Assembly (NCBI GenBank): GCA_020086605.1
Contig: JACBWW010000004.1
Coordinates: 6,468,738 to 6,532,737, forward strand
Reading direction: 5' to 3'
DNA length: 64,000 bases
Origin: Lanius collurio
Lineage: Eukaryota > Chordata > Aves > Passeriformes > Laniidae
Shown here: positions 12,358 to 23,818 of the stretch, one piece after another
Layout: the number at the start of each line of letters is the position of its first letter
Numbering within the stretch: the first letter of the stretch is position 1
Made by a program: the position numbers and the translations under genes
The notes under the pieces: generated by a model
What the model saw: the letters and a program-made list of their open reading frames with translations, nothing else
Databases searched by the model: none
Told to the model about the DNA's origin: nothing

Positions 12358-14277
12358 GTATAGGTTTCTGGGAACAGACAGTGTTTCTGATAAGCTCAAG
12401 AGGAGCTTAGCCCAGGTACTGAGCATTTCTGAGATCATAGTGCAGCCTGAGAGGTGGGAAAGGGAGAGGATGTACCATCACATCATGCAGCTTCAGGGAA
12501 GAGAGCAGTGGAGACATATTTCTCCACAACCAAAACCAAGTCAGAGATCCTCACAACTTGCCTTGGAGTACTAGTTTGAAAGTCCTTAATTGTCCCATAG
12601 ATATAAACATTTGAATGTCATTTAGCACAAGGAATTGAGGCTAATTTTCCTATTCAGTGATTCTATCATTTTGCAAAATGTGTACAAGATACGACATCAT
12701 TCATTATAATAAACAGAGAGTGTAAGAAGATTAAAATTCCAACAGAGGCATATTAGCTTTTCTTGGCAAAAAACTTCCTATGTTTGTGAATCATTCCTGA
12801 GATGATAATACTCCCTTTATCATAAATATCATAAAGAAAAAAATTTTAATGTTGCTTCTGGAAAACATAATGAATATTAATAAATGACAAACACAATTTG
12901 TCCACTTTGGGAATTAACAAGGTTTTTTCCTTCAAAAGATTTTGTAAAGACAGCACATAGATTTTGAAATGCCAAACACACTACTAATCTGAGACAGATT
13001 TGTGTGTGAACACTTGTACCATAAATGGTAGAAATCACAGTCAGTTTTAAAAATAAATCCTAACTAGTGGCTGTTTCAGTCAGTTTGTACTCACCCCTCC
13101 TATGTGAGAAAGGTGTGCAGTTCTGGAGACATTTAAGATCATAGCACCACGCTGCCAATGAACCCTTTGAGGAACTTTAAAGGTTTAGAATTTTCTTCTA
13201 AAGAAATGAGGAAGGAAGAGTAGAAGGAGTATCTCAATTTGTATTTAAAGTGTCTTTTTTAACAGTAAGTAAGACTCCAAGTCACATAGATGCAATGGGT
13301 ACTCTTTGGATAAAGGCAGAGACTTTCAGTTTACCACATATTCCATCAACTCCCTACACCTCAGTTCAAGTGTAATGCAAAACCCCAGCACCTTTCCCAC
13401 TTCACTTTTCACAATCCATCTTACTTGGGGCAAATGCACAGGAGGGTGGACACTACTGCCCAATTCTCATCTCCTCAGTACAGTCTAGAGAATGCCACTT
13501 AATTTGTGTTGCAGTTTTCTGATATCAACAGCCAGTATAATGATATATTTGCGAACTTCAAAAAGATACAAAGAGATAAAATATTTTTTAAGGATGGAAA
13601 GAGAGGGTTTCTCTTTATTTACAGCTATCTTTAACCACATAGATGCTGAAGAGACCTATACAATAGGACAAAACAATGCCAAGGTAATTTGGAGATCAGG
13701 ACTTATTCCTGTCACTCATGAGAAAACTGCAGGGAAAGGCTGCAGGGAAGTGGTCTGTCAGTAAAGGATCTAGACAGGATGCAAGAGCATCACAGTTACA
13801 TATGACAAAAGAAACTGATCCCTAAGACATGATTTATACACATAATGCCCCAAACTTGATCTGAAAAGAGTGGGAAACAAAGTTATGGATGCTTCTCTTC
13901 TGACAATAGAATATAGGTTTCTTCCTGTGTCATTAAGGTTTAATACAAAAATAAGTGATGTGTCTTGCTGATGGTAATCACTGCTCCTGTCATTAGTATA
14001 GAAAAACCAAAAAAAAAAATCATAAGAACTATGGTTAGTTTATTGAGAGAATTGGAAAAAAACCCACTCAAAATACAAGAAGTCTTATTTCCTTCTTTTC
14101 TTATATCATGCATAAAAATTTCTGAGAAAAAAGTATGTAGGGGAAAAATTTCAGTCTGGATATGGGAAGATTTCTAAACCATTCAAATTCAGGGACTACA
14201 CATAAAAGGAAGAAACAGGGAATATGGCTGATTTTCTGGCAACTGCAATTAAATACTGCAACAAAAATAAACTCTGA
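12358..14277. other. AT-rich non-coding stretch
   Basis: Only short open frames without convincing splice context are present, and no repeat is recognised. Confidence 0.55.
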
Positions 14278-14685
14278 TCACAGAATCACAGAATCAGCTG
14301 AGTTGGAAGGGACCCACAGCAATGATTGAGTCCAACTCCTGGCCCTGCGCAGGGCCATGCACAAGAGTCACACCATGTGCCTGAGAGCATTGTCCAAACA
14401 CTTCTTGAACTCTCTCAGGCTTCGTCTGTGACCACTTCCCTGGGGAGCCTGTTCCAGTGCCCAATCACTCTCTGGGTGAAGAACCTTTCTCTAACATCCA
14501 ACCTAAACCCCCTCCCCGACACAACTTCAGGCCATTCCCTCAGGTCCTGTCACTGAGAGAGATCAGTGCCTGCCTCTGCTCTTCCCCTTACGAGGAAGTT
14601 GTAACTGCAATGAGTTTCCCCTCAGGCTCCTCCAGGCTGAAAAGACCAAATGACCTCAGACACTCCAAATCAGAGACTAGACTCA
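14278..14685 (-). mobile_element. CR1 LINE 3' fragment, CR1-X-like
   Basis: On the plus strand the fragment starts with the CR1 terminus in reverse (CACAGAATCACAGAATCA) and GAGTTGGAAGGGACCCACA, followed by CCTGGGGAGCCTGTTCCAGT and CTCCTCCAGGCTGAA. These are CR1 3' blocks in minus orientation. The GTTGGAAGGGACCCACA end resembles the tail shared with the tRNA-Ile SINE at 50.4 kb. The open frames across it are shadows of the repeat. Confidence 0.92.
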
Positions 14686-17600
14686 ACTATACAGCTTGAA
14701 ATGCAAAGGAAGAGGTTGAAATAAAAAATTCTCTCTCTTTTGAAAAATAATATAATCTAACACTTCGCCAAAAACACACTGAGCTAGTCTGAATCATTTT
14801 GAATTTATTCAGCACAGAAAAAAACAAATCTCAGATAAAAACCAGTTAATTTAATCAATTGAAATTGCTCAATAGCTAGAAAAAAAAGAATGCAAATAAT
14901 TCAGACCATAGTATAGTTTTTTGTGAAAGTCACACCATTTCTTCTGGGGGAAGTGTAGGAAAGAAGAAGTGACACATACCAAGCCATTTTCTCCACTGCC
15001 CTAATTGTTATGTTTAACTTGCTCACTGCAGTTTTACAAATCCAAATGATTATGCTGGAGAAAATACTGGGCAAAGAATCTGGATTTACTTTAATTATAG
15101 GATTTTCAAAATGATAAATGAAAGCTTGGGAAAAAGGTATAGGTTAAAAAAAACAGTTTCACGTGGTCCACAAGTGACAAAGAGAAACCTGAGATACTGA
15201 GAAATAAATAAGTAAGGTTCTAAAGGATAAATGTGGTTAAAGCCTTCAGTGATTATTAGCTTCTGGAATTATGATTCTGTACTGTTCTCAGGGAAAAATA
15301 AAAATGTTATCTATAAAAGTCTAGATAAAAAAAAAAAAATATTTCAAAGTAAATGGTTTAAGTGCCCTTTGGAAATGTTAAAGATTGAAGTTAGAGACAT
15401 GAAGAACTGCTACACTGGAGTAATACACTGATGTCATTATCTTGGATCAAATAATGAAAACCTATTCAAGGAGTTGTGCTGCTAGAACAGGAGGTTGTGA
15501 CAATATAATCCATTTAGCTTCACAGAACCCCAGCTTTGTTTTGATTTAAGATCAAGAACTGGAATAAGCCTGTTTCAAAAATAGCAACACTAGCACCAAG
15601 GCTTGATTAGAGAAAGTCTCTTATCTTCTCTGCCGTGCCACTGAGAGGCTGTCAGGTATGCCTGACTTTTGCTCAGACAGAGGGAAGACAGGTCCCTTCT
15701 CTATGGGAAACTGAGCTCTCTCATCCTAGGATTCCTGATCATGCCAGGAGGGAATTCTGTGTTTAAAGGAAGAATCTGGCCCCTTCTGTGGATATTACCA
15801 TGGAGGAAAAGCAGGCTTCTCCAAGAGGCAGCTTGTGACACGAGATCCAGAATTTACTTCATTGGCCATGTAATGTGGATATAGTCCTTTCAGACAAATA
15901 TAGCAGAAGCACAGCAGTGTAGTGGAGATCATAAAGTGGCCAAGTAAATAGGGGAGGTTAACTCAAGAACAGCTCAGGAACAATCACCTTTTAATAATTT
16001 ATATTCACAGTGCAGCTATATTGCAAGGCTGATTAACTTAACCACAATGGTTACTAAAAGGTTTTGATGTAAGGAATAAGCATATTTTTATATGTCTACG
16101 TGAGCACCAAACCCACAAAGTCCAGCAGAAATTATCAGAAATTGCCTGCACTTACACAAGTGTGCTTTCTGATACAAATAAATACATGTAGTCTTGTCAT
16201 TAAAGCCTGTGTTAAACACATAAAACACAGGACCTCTACATTCCTCATTTTCTGTTATTCAGATGGACACCATAGGGTTGGATTGACAGATGTATTTGAA
16301 TGTTGTAGATGTGGCTGAAATCATTAAAAGCTGAACCTAGAGGGCTATACAATTCAAGTTCTGATGTCCCAAATGAGACACGATAGAATAAGTAGGTAAA
16401 TTTTACTTTAGTGTACCAGTATCTCCCCTTTTGATTTACCAAATATTCAAAATTCTTTCTTTAAGATTCTCTTCTCTACATCAGCCTTCTTTCACCAGCA
16501 GTGGCCCACTAGCTCCATGTGTAAACAACAGTTTCTTAGCTATCTTTAGACATGTGTCCTTAATTCTTCATGTAACCACTCCCTATCTGCTTCTTCATTT
16601 CAATATTTTAGACTTCAATTAACTCCCATTTCACTTAATTTCTTCATCATTTGACTTTCATCAGAATCCTTGTCCCCATCTTTGCATTCTGCAATGCAGC
16701 TTTTGCACCAGGTGTTCCTCCTCGCCTTCCACCAGGGGTGGGCACAGATGTTGCAGAAGATGAGAAAAAGACAGATAGCTTCCCTGTTCTGTGCTTTAGA
16801 GTCCATGCTTATCCTGGTCCAGAACAGTTATGGCAGATCAAGTTCACATTTTTGGTGTAGCATGAGCCTGACTCAGTTCAATCATGAAGGAATAATTCGA
16901 CATATCAGCTAGTGAAACTGATCTCACTTGAGCATGTGCAAACTCCAATTACATTAAGATTCTGCCTTGGCTAAATTTCTGCAGTATTTCAGGCACTGAA
17001 AAGTGCATATTCTGACAAAAAAGGTGCTGCTACCAAATTTAAAACCACTGTTCAAGAGCTGTTGCTATTTTTCAAGTTTACCAGAATTCCTTTTAAGAGT
17101 AAGATTGTTCTTAGGAGTGTTTTGCTTCCTAAGACTGAGTCTACTAAATAGAGTCTAACACTTAGCCAAAGTTTAATCTTATATTCTCATTACAAACAGT
17201 TTAAAGCTTGATTAACTCTCAGAAGAGCCAATGAACCAGTTTTGCCCACAAAGATTTCCAGCCAACAAATTGCAGTTTTTAAGCAGATATTGTTTAGGCT
17301 ACAGTACATTAGATTGAAAGCTATATCCTGCCACCACCAGTTTTCTACCTTAAAATGATAACTAAAAACCCAGAATTTTTCTTCAAAATAAATGCCTATA
17401 TAAAACTTCTGGTTTTTGTAATGTTTCTGCCACAGCACTGCAATTACACTGAAGTTAATTCAGCTCAAAGATTCCAGACTATTAGGACCGAGGAAAGTAC
17501 ATAATGCAATTTATTTTCTAATGATATTGTGTAAATGCAAACCTATCACTTGTTTCTGGTGTTGAAATACACGGCCTTAAATTAAAAAGAAAGCATAAGT

Positions 17601-18055
17601 TAATTGAACACCAGAGTGTCAAGGTTTTAATGACTCCTCTACTAGGAAGCAGTGAATAACAGAAACCTTTAAATATCTGATTAGAGTAACACTCATACAC
17701 CAGTGATGTTGTTTCAATTTAGTAGTTGAAGAGATACTCTGTTGGAAATACAGGGAATTCAGAGCAACGGCTCTTTTACTTTTCTAGCCACAAGGATAAG
17801 TTGCACATATGCATTTTTATAATTAATTGTGTATAAATTCATATTTGAAGAAAATTCCACCAATCCAGTCAGGTTTTAGTACCAGATACCTCCTCTCAGC
17901 TCTAAGCCAAGGGAAAGCAATAGTGGACTAGCCAGCTTGGCATAGTCCAGCTGCACACAGTGAAACCCAGACCCTTCAGTCTGTAAGAAGGGCTGTCAGC
18001 TCCTCTCCTCGCCCAGCTGGAAGGCTGCACGTCCAGGAGTGCCTGGCTGGAGCAG
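14686..18055. other. Non-coding stretch; one exon-like segment near 16.7 kb
   Basis: No supported gene. At 16705-16860 a plus-strand frame follows a reasonable acceptor (TTCTGCAATGCAG) and reads FAPGVPPRLPPG, then runs to a stop, but there is no good donor and no recognisable domain. Confidence 0.4.
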
Positions 18056-18265
18056 TTAGCTCATCACAAGTGTCTGCAAGGCAGCTTCTCCTTCCAGCTG
18101 ATCCACATGCTGCATCTCCACCTTCCATCCTGTCCTATCTCTTGTCTCTTTGCTGAGGAAGGGATAAAGAGCAGACATTCTTCTCCTTTCATCATCCAGT
18201 TCACTGGTACAGCTCTCCTGTTGCTTAGATGAACCAGTTGAAATCTTTGTGTCAAACGTGCACTC
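18056..18265 (-). CDS. Candidate terminal exon, unrecognised protein tail
   Basis: On the minus strand an acceptor with a pyrimidine-rich tract (GCTTGTCCTCAG, AG at 18267-18266) is followed by a frame of 69 codons ending in TAA at 18058-18056. The translation begins ECTFDTKIST, is rich in charged residues and Ser/Thr (SELDDERRR, FLSKETRDR), has no hydrophobic segment, and ends LQTLVMS. It would suit a hydrophilic cytoplasmic tail. I do not recognise it. It may join the candidate exons near 20.9 and 21.7 kb. A frame this short is common by chance, so only the splice context and composition speak for it. Confidence 0.33.
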   Translation of the reverse strand, partial: ECTFDTKISTGSSKQQESCTSELDDERRRMSALYPFLSKETRDRTGWKVEMQHVDQLEGEAALQTLVMS

Positions 18266-20723
18266 CTGAGGACAAGCTGATAACACTGGGGATAGCACTG
18301 TTTTCAGTCTGAGGCACTTGTGGTATTTGTTTAGGGAAAACAGCATCCTCAACTAATGATGCAGTTATCCTGGAAATATTCCAATTCAGTTTAAATTAAA
18401 AACATCACTCCTAGTAAGAGAGCTGGCATCCCTAGAGAAAGGAAGAACAATTTTCCTTTCCTTTGCAGCTCAGGTGGGGTATGGGACACGCAGTTCCCCT
18501 TTGGTGATACAGGAAAATGAACCCACATCTCCTAACTACCTTATTTCTGTAAGTATGATAAAAATTCGTAGTTATTTGGGGGTATTTCTGCAATCCTTCT
18601 TTCTGATCTTTTTCCACTTCTAAAAAACGTTTACTTGCTTTTGTAATCAGCAACAGAAACCAAAATCATTTGTTCCCCTGGGGAAAGTGCAACTCACTAG
18701 GCTAGAGACTCATTTTCATTTTCTTAAGAACATCTCAGCACTACACTTTGCCACTGTAGAGCTGCCAATCCACTGCAGAACTGTGATACTACTGTCAGCC
18801 TACCTACCACAGAAGGTGGAATTCATTCTCAACCTAGAGGACATGGGAACAGCATTAAAAGTAAAGATCAAGGGCAACCAAATTCTAAAAAAACTCGTTG
18901 CTAGGGAACTTCTCTGAGAGAATTCTGGATGCCTAAGGTAAGAAGAAAGACTTACCTTCAGTTCCTTCAAGACTTATAACCTAATTTCTGCGGCACATAA
19001 TAGGGAAAAGGATTGATGGAGNGATCCTCCTCCCTTCAGCTAACAGCCAGCTCTCGCTGTTGTAGCTCTGAGCCATGCACAGCAAACAGAGCACTAATGC
19101 AGTCCCTCAGCACAGAGCCATGAATAGATGTCTCTTTGCAAGGCTCCTGTGGCGTGTAAATGTCTCCTACCTTTCCTGCTCCCTACTGAAGGACTAAATG
19201 TTTGCATTTCAGTAGCTCCTGATCTTTTTGCTTAACTTAAAGTTGACCATTCATCCCAGGCATAAAAAGGCATTAATTAGATTGCCTAGAATGTCAACAT
19301 TATTAGAATTACAAGGTTTTCCAAACTTGAAGTTCTTTCTTTGCTCTTTAAACAAAAAGGCCTCCCAAATCTTACAGAAAACCCCACCAAAACTGGAATT
19401 CAGGCTTATGTGATGATCCCTTTTATTTATATCCCCTTTTCCCTCTCTAATTTTTGAAGGAAGAGGTTTGGAGGGGGGAGGGAAAGAGCCCAAGTTTTCT
19501 GTGGGCTATAACCATAGGCTTTAACCACAGAAGGCCTTTCCCATTAAATTAAAGCTTGAAGTTTATGCAGCTATATAACTGCATAAAACATTCCCAGACA
19601 GTATTTTTTAAATTTTACTGGCAAGAATAAGGAATTGAAACTTACCCCTACAAAGTGATTTTAGCATCTTTAATGATTGCATACCAAAGAACTGGAGGCC
19701 AAAGTCACAAATCTACACTACCCTCGTCCAGTACAACTAAAGCCCAGTTAAGTCAAAGAAATGTCTTTAAGGAGAATATTTAATATAAGCCATTCACTGC
19801 AGTGACAACAAAGGCTAACACAGAAAGAGTCTGTCTCTTCAACACACTGTTGTGGTTTCTGTAAGGACATTTTTCCAGCGCAAGGATAGGTTCTAGTGGA
19901 AAAATTCCTTCCTAAACTTCTCAACTTCTAGGAGTCACTATAGTGAAGAGATACTACAAATGCTGCCCTGTGTCAATCTGTGCAAAGTGGAAATAATTCC
20001 ACTCATGTACAGGCTAAGCTTTTATTCTCAGGACAGAATACAGCTTCCTTTTTATCTCTGAGTCAACAACATATGGCACACAAGACAGAACTGCAAATAT
20101 CTTAGTTTCAACATCGAATTCTATATCTGAGCAGCTAGATCCACTTTTATTCTGTGTAAAGTAATACTTGCATCTTCTGATTTTAGGGGCTGTGTCAAAG
20201 CTAATATTCCTATGCATCACTTAATTTGTAAAGCCTGACAATATCTAGATGCAAACAGGGAAAATGTTAGGCTACTTTTTGCAAAATTTTGCAATGAACT
20301 AGCAAAACCAGTCCCCATCTAAATAACCTATCACTAGTTCTTCCCATACTATCATTTAATATATACAATCCAAGAATAACATTTCAGTTTAGATTACTCT
20401 GATGTTTAAAATTAGTATCTTAGCAAACAAGACCTTGCTTTCAAACTCTTTCTGTACCAGTAAATAAGAAAATCCCTTGAAGTGTAAGGACAGAAGATAC
20501 AGAAAATTATATTTTCCTTCCATCTCCATAGTTGCTTCCTCTACTCCTGCTAGTCAGGAAGACATCGAGTAAAAAGACAAGCAATCTTTCATGCAGGTAC
20601 ATATCATGTACATGAAACTCTTTTCTCTATTTTTTTTGATTGGTAAAGCAACAATTTCAGTCAGGTAAAATTTTCAAATGCTGCACTACTTCTGATTAAT
20701 TCCAGTTCAGAAGTCAAATTCAC
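18266..20723. other. Non-coding stretch with one ambiguous base
   Basis: No supported gene. Position 19022 is N, an unresolved base. A 68-codon minus-strand frame at 20014-20220 has several cysteines but poor splice context. Confidence 0.5.
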
Positions 20724-20917
20724 TCAACTTTGGTCTCCTATCTCCTTGTGTGGCTGCATAGACATCAGCCCCCTGTCAGATTCCCTTTTAGCATCTGTAA
20801 AAGTAGGTGTAGGAGTTATCCATGTTTGAAGCAAAGTGTCACTTATCTGGTTTTCAGTATAGAGCCAGTCTTGCTCATCAGTTTCAGTCATATTCCCAGA
20901 CACACTGAAAATTCCCT
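20724..20917 (-). CDS. Candidate exon with a strong acceptor, unrecognised
   Basis: On the minus strand a long pyrimidine-rich tract (CTTGTCTCACTCTCAC, then TTTATTCAG) precedes a frame that reads FSVSGNMTETDEQDWLYTEN and stops at 20726-20724. The acceptor can be taken at two adjacent AGs (exon start 20917 or 20915). The peptide contains one N-glycosylation sequon (NMT) and is Thr/Ser-rich, as in an extracellular stalk, but no domain is recognised and no good internal donor is seen. The acceptor is the strongest evidence; the coding case is weak. Confidence 0.28.
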
Positions 20918-21625
20918 CTGAATAAATAGTGAGAGTGAGACAAGTTGAGTATTTGACAGTGATTTTAATCATGGTTGGCTCCTTTCTTTTCTTGCAAATA
21001 CACAAATTAAAGGAGTTTTACTCTACGGCTGGTACTTCATTGTCATACAGGAAGCCACATGTAGGCCTTTCATTCTGCACCTTTTTTCTGACTTGTGTTT
21101 CAGAGAAAAAAGTGAAGATTGTGCAATTCCAGGGACAGTCAAACTGTCTTACAGCAGCTTGCTGACAGATTTGACATTGAAAATTGTGTTTATTGTTGAA
21201 TACAATCTTGGAGCAACAAATTCGAAGGCAGTCTATAAACACGATCCAGAGATTTCATGTCGTCTGTAAAATGGAATTAGTAATGATCACATGGACAGAA
21301 AGCTGACAGGTAAGGCTTTTTGTCCTAGCTTAATAGTGACAAATAATCAAAATAGCCCACATTTTAGAATGAAAAACTCCTTGAGTTCCAAGTAGGAAAC
21401 TTCAGTCAAAACCTATGGCTTAGACTATGAATAATAATATTCAATAAAATTCCTGGGTATTACAGAGAATTAGTGACTCAATATACATCTCCAAACAGTG
21501 ATTATACTATACAATTTATTCAGTCAATGTGTTTGAGAGTCACTGCATGACACCAGCTGACTAACAGAGGTGCTCTGGGGAATGAAGCCTGAGCATGTTT
21601 TAGTGACTATGTAGTGAAGTTTTAC

Positions 21626-21783
21626 CTGATGCAGTTTGTTCTGAGAATGCATTTGCACTCTTCTACAGAATATATTGTTTTCAGGTACTGTACTGCCCAG
21701 GTACAAGGCTGAATAGATGGCAAACTTCTCAAAACAGTGCATTTTCTTCAAACTGATAGGGATGGTTCTTTCCAATCTGACCT
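21626..21783 (-). CDS. Candidate internal exon, unrecognised
   Basis: On the minus strand a T-rich tract ending TTTAAAG is followed by 52 open codons ending at CATCAG|GTAAAA, a plausible donor. The translation has RTIPISLKKMHCFEKF near its start, ends NKLHQ and contains two cysteines. If the downstream AG is used at both exons, it would join the candidate exon near 20.9 kb in phase 0. The frame also stays open past the donor to 21524, so the boundary is uncertain. No family is recognised. Confidence 0.28.
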
Positions 21784-23699
21784 CTTTAAAAAAAATAAAT
21801 TAAGAAAACAAACAGTTCTGAGAAATGGCCATTTCAGATCATGGTTCCTCGTTTTTAGCCCCTGATACACCCATTTTCTAATTTCAAAAAAAGAATCTGT
21901 TTGGGTAGATCATAGCATTTTTGCAGTGTAGTGGTGTATACACTGCAGCAGAGTACATACATGTGTTTGGGTTTCATTCTTATCATACTGAACAACCTCT
22001 CTCAGCATCTTCCTACTTCTCTGCACTCAGTGTGTCATAACTCTTCCAACTCATGCCCTATGGGGTCCTACAACTCATCTGTAGTTCCTAGGCTTTCTAT
22101 TACCTGGCATGGTTTTGTCCTTGTGAGATAATTACACATTTGGAAACAGATAACCAAGGACTGACTGGCTTTCCCAGGCTCACACATTAAGCAGTGGAAA
22201 GGACATACCGATTCAAAAGGCCACCTTACCTACCAAGCCACCTCTAATTTACAGAGTTGAATTCTTTATTTCCATCTCATCTACACTTCCTTCTCCATTT
22301 TGGCTTCTAAGCCTTGGAAGGCTTCTCATTTAACCATATGGCAAACACCTTTTCCCTATTTCAAAACCCTTTGGGGCTTATCACATTGCCAAAAGCATCT
22401 TCCACACTTTGAGCTTGTATTTAGGCCAATAATGAGGCTTAATTTTTCCCAGAGTCACAAAAGACTTTCTGCAAGTTCATTGAATATAAAGTAGCCACAA
22501 AGACAGATGCTATCATGAGACCTGTCTTTGGTGGCAACAAGACAACGTGAGCTTTTGATCCTCTGCAAGACTCTTATTCACAGATCAGTGTGGTTTCATG
22601 TCAGCTATAATGGAAGTGATGTTATTTTCTATTTTCCAATAACAACTTTATGGCATTATGTTATTTTTCATTTTCAGATAATACTTGCAATAAGACATAA
22701 ATCAAGCCAAAGCTGGAGAGGACCTGATTGAAAGACAATTTCCCTTGCAGTGAGTGAGTGACCTTTCTTAAAAGATCAGAAGCTGTGCTGGAAACCATTC
22801 ATCCATTTTATCAAATAACAAATAGGTACATTCAACTTTGTCTTGTTGCCAGTACCTCAGTTCCTCTCATTCAGTTTCAGTATAATGCACAAACTAACTA
22901 TAATAATTGATTAGAACTATTCTCTAAAAGTGTTCCAAGATCAACCCCTCTATTTTGATGTCAGGGTCTGAATATTAAAAATATTCTGTATCTTCTCAAC
23001 TTCTCTCTGCACCCTGGTTTATTGATGACCAGCAGTAAAAAGATTGAAACAAACAGAAGTTTCCACAATAGGTGAAACTGCTCTCTCACATTTCAATGTA
23101 GTGGATGCAGGCAAGCTCTATAATTTCCCCTTCTCTACCAACTTCTTGAAACCCACTGGGATGCACCCCTTATAGGACTTTGATCTTTTATGGAGGAAGG
23201 CAGAACAGGAAATATCAATGTATCTGAGCTAAACAAAAGCAGCCTTAGAACCACAATAAGCAGAATTCCATTGTTACCTTCCCCTTCCTTTATCCTTTCT
23301 GTTCATTTTATCATGTACAAATACACTTAGGTCCTCTCTTTCTTTAATTAAATATGTCACTGGTTCTATACCTCAGGGATATAGGAAGGCATATGAATTA
23401 TGTTTCATTCTGCTTTGTCTAATGCACTCATCTTAGTTACAGTATGACTCTATTTTTGCTTATACCCAGTGGTGGAATCAATTTTTTTTAGAGTGCAAGC
23501 TTTAAACAGATTATGTATTTTTTAACAATGTTATCAAAGAATCATAAAAATTTTCTTCTTTTGTTACAAATCCAAAAGTTCATTTTCCACTTTAAAAAGT
23601 CTATAATACAAAGTAGAGAAAACTTAGAGCAATACCCACTGCATTTTTTAAAATAACATTTTCAAGTTAGTTATGCAAAATTACTTCAGGCATAGTGAT
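21784..23699. other. AT-rich non-coding stretch
   Basis: Only short frames without supported boundaries are present, and no repeat is recognised. Confidence 0.55.
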
Positions 23700-23818
23700 A
23701 CCAGAGGTTTTCAAGATGTAATTGGACAGGGTGCTAGATAATCTCATCTAGGCTCCCCTTGCCATCAGAGGTTGGACCATGTAAACCCTTGAGGTCCCTT
23801 CCAACATTGGCTGCTCAA
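23700..23818 (+). mobile_element. CR1 LINE 3'-end fragment
   Basis: The segment carries the CR1 3' blocks TTTTCAAGATGTAATTGGAC, GAGGTTGGACCATGTAA and GAGGTCCCTTCCAAC. Only the last 120 bases of the element remain. Confidence 0.9.

Noticed and set aside
16705..16860. Plus-strand secreted-peptide exon (FAPGVPPRLPPG...)
   Set aside because: It has a fair acceptor but no donor, and the competing minus-strand frame is equally open.
19022..19022. Possible sequence feature at the ambiguous base
   Set aside because: A single N is an unresolved base call, not a biological signal.
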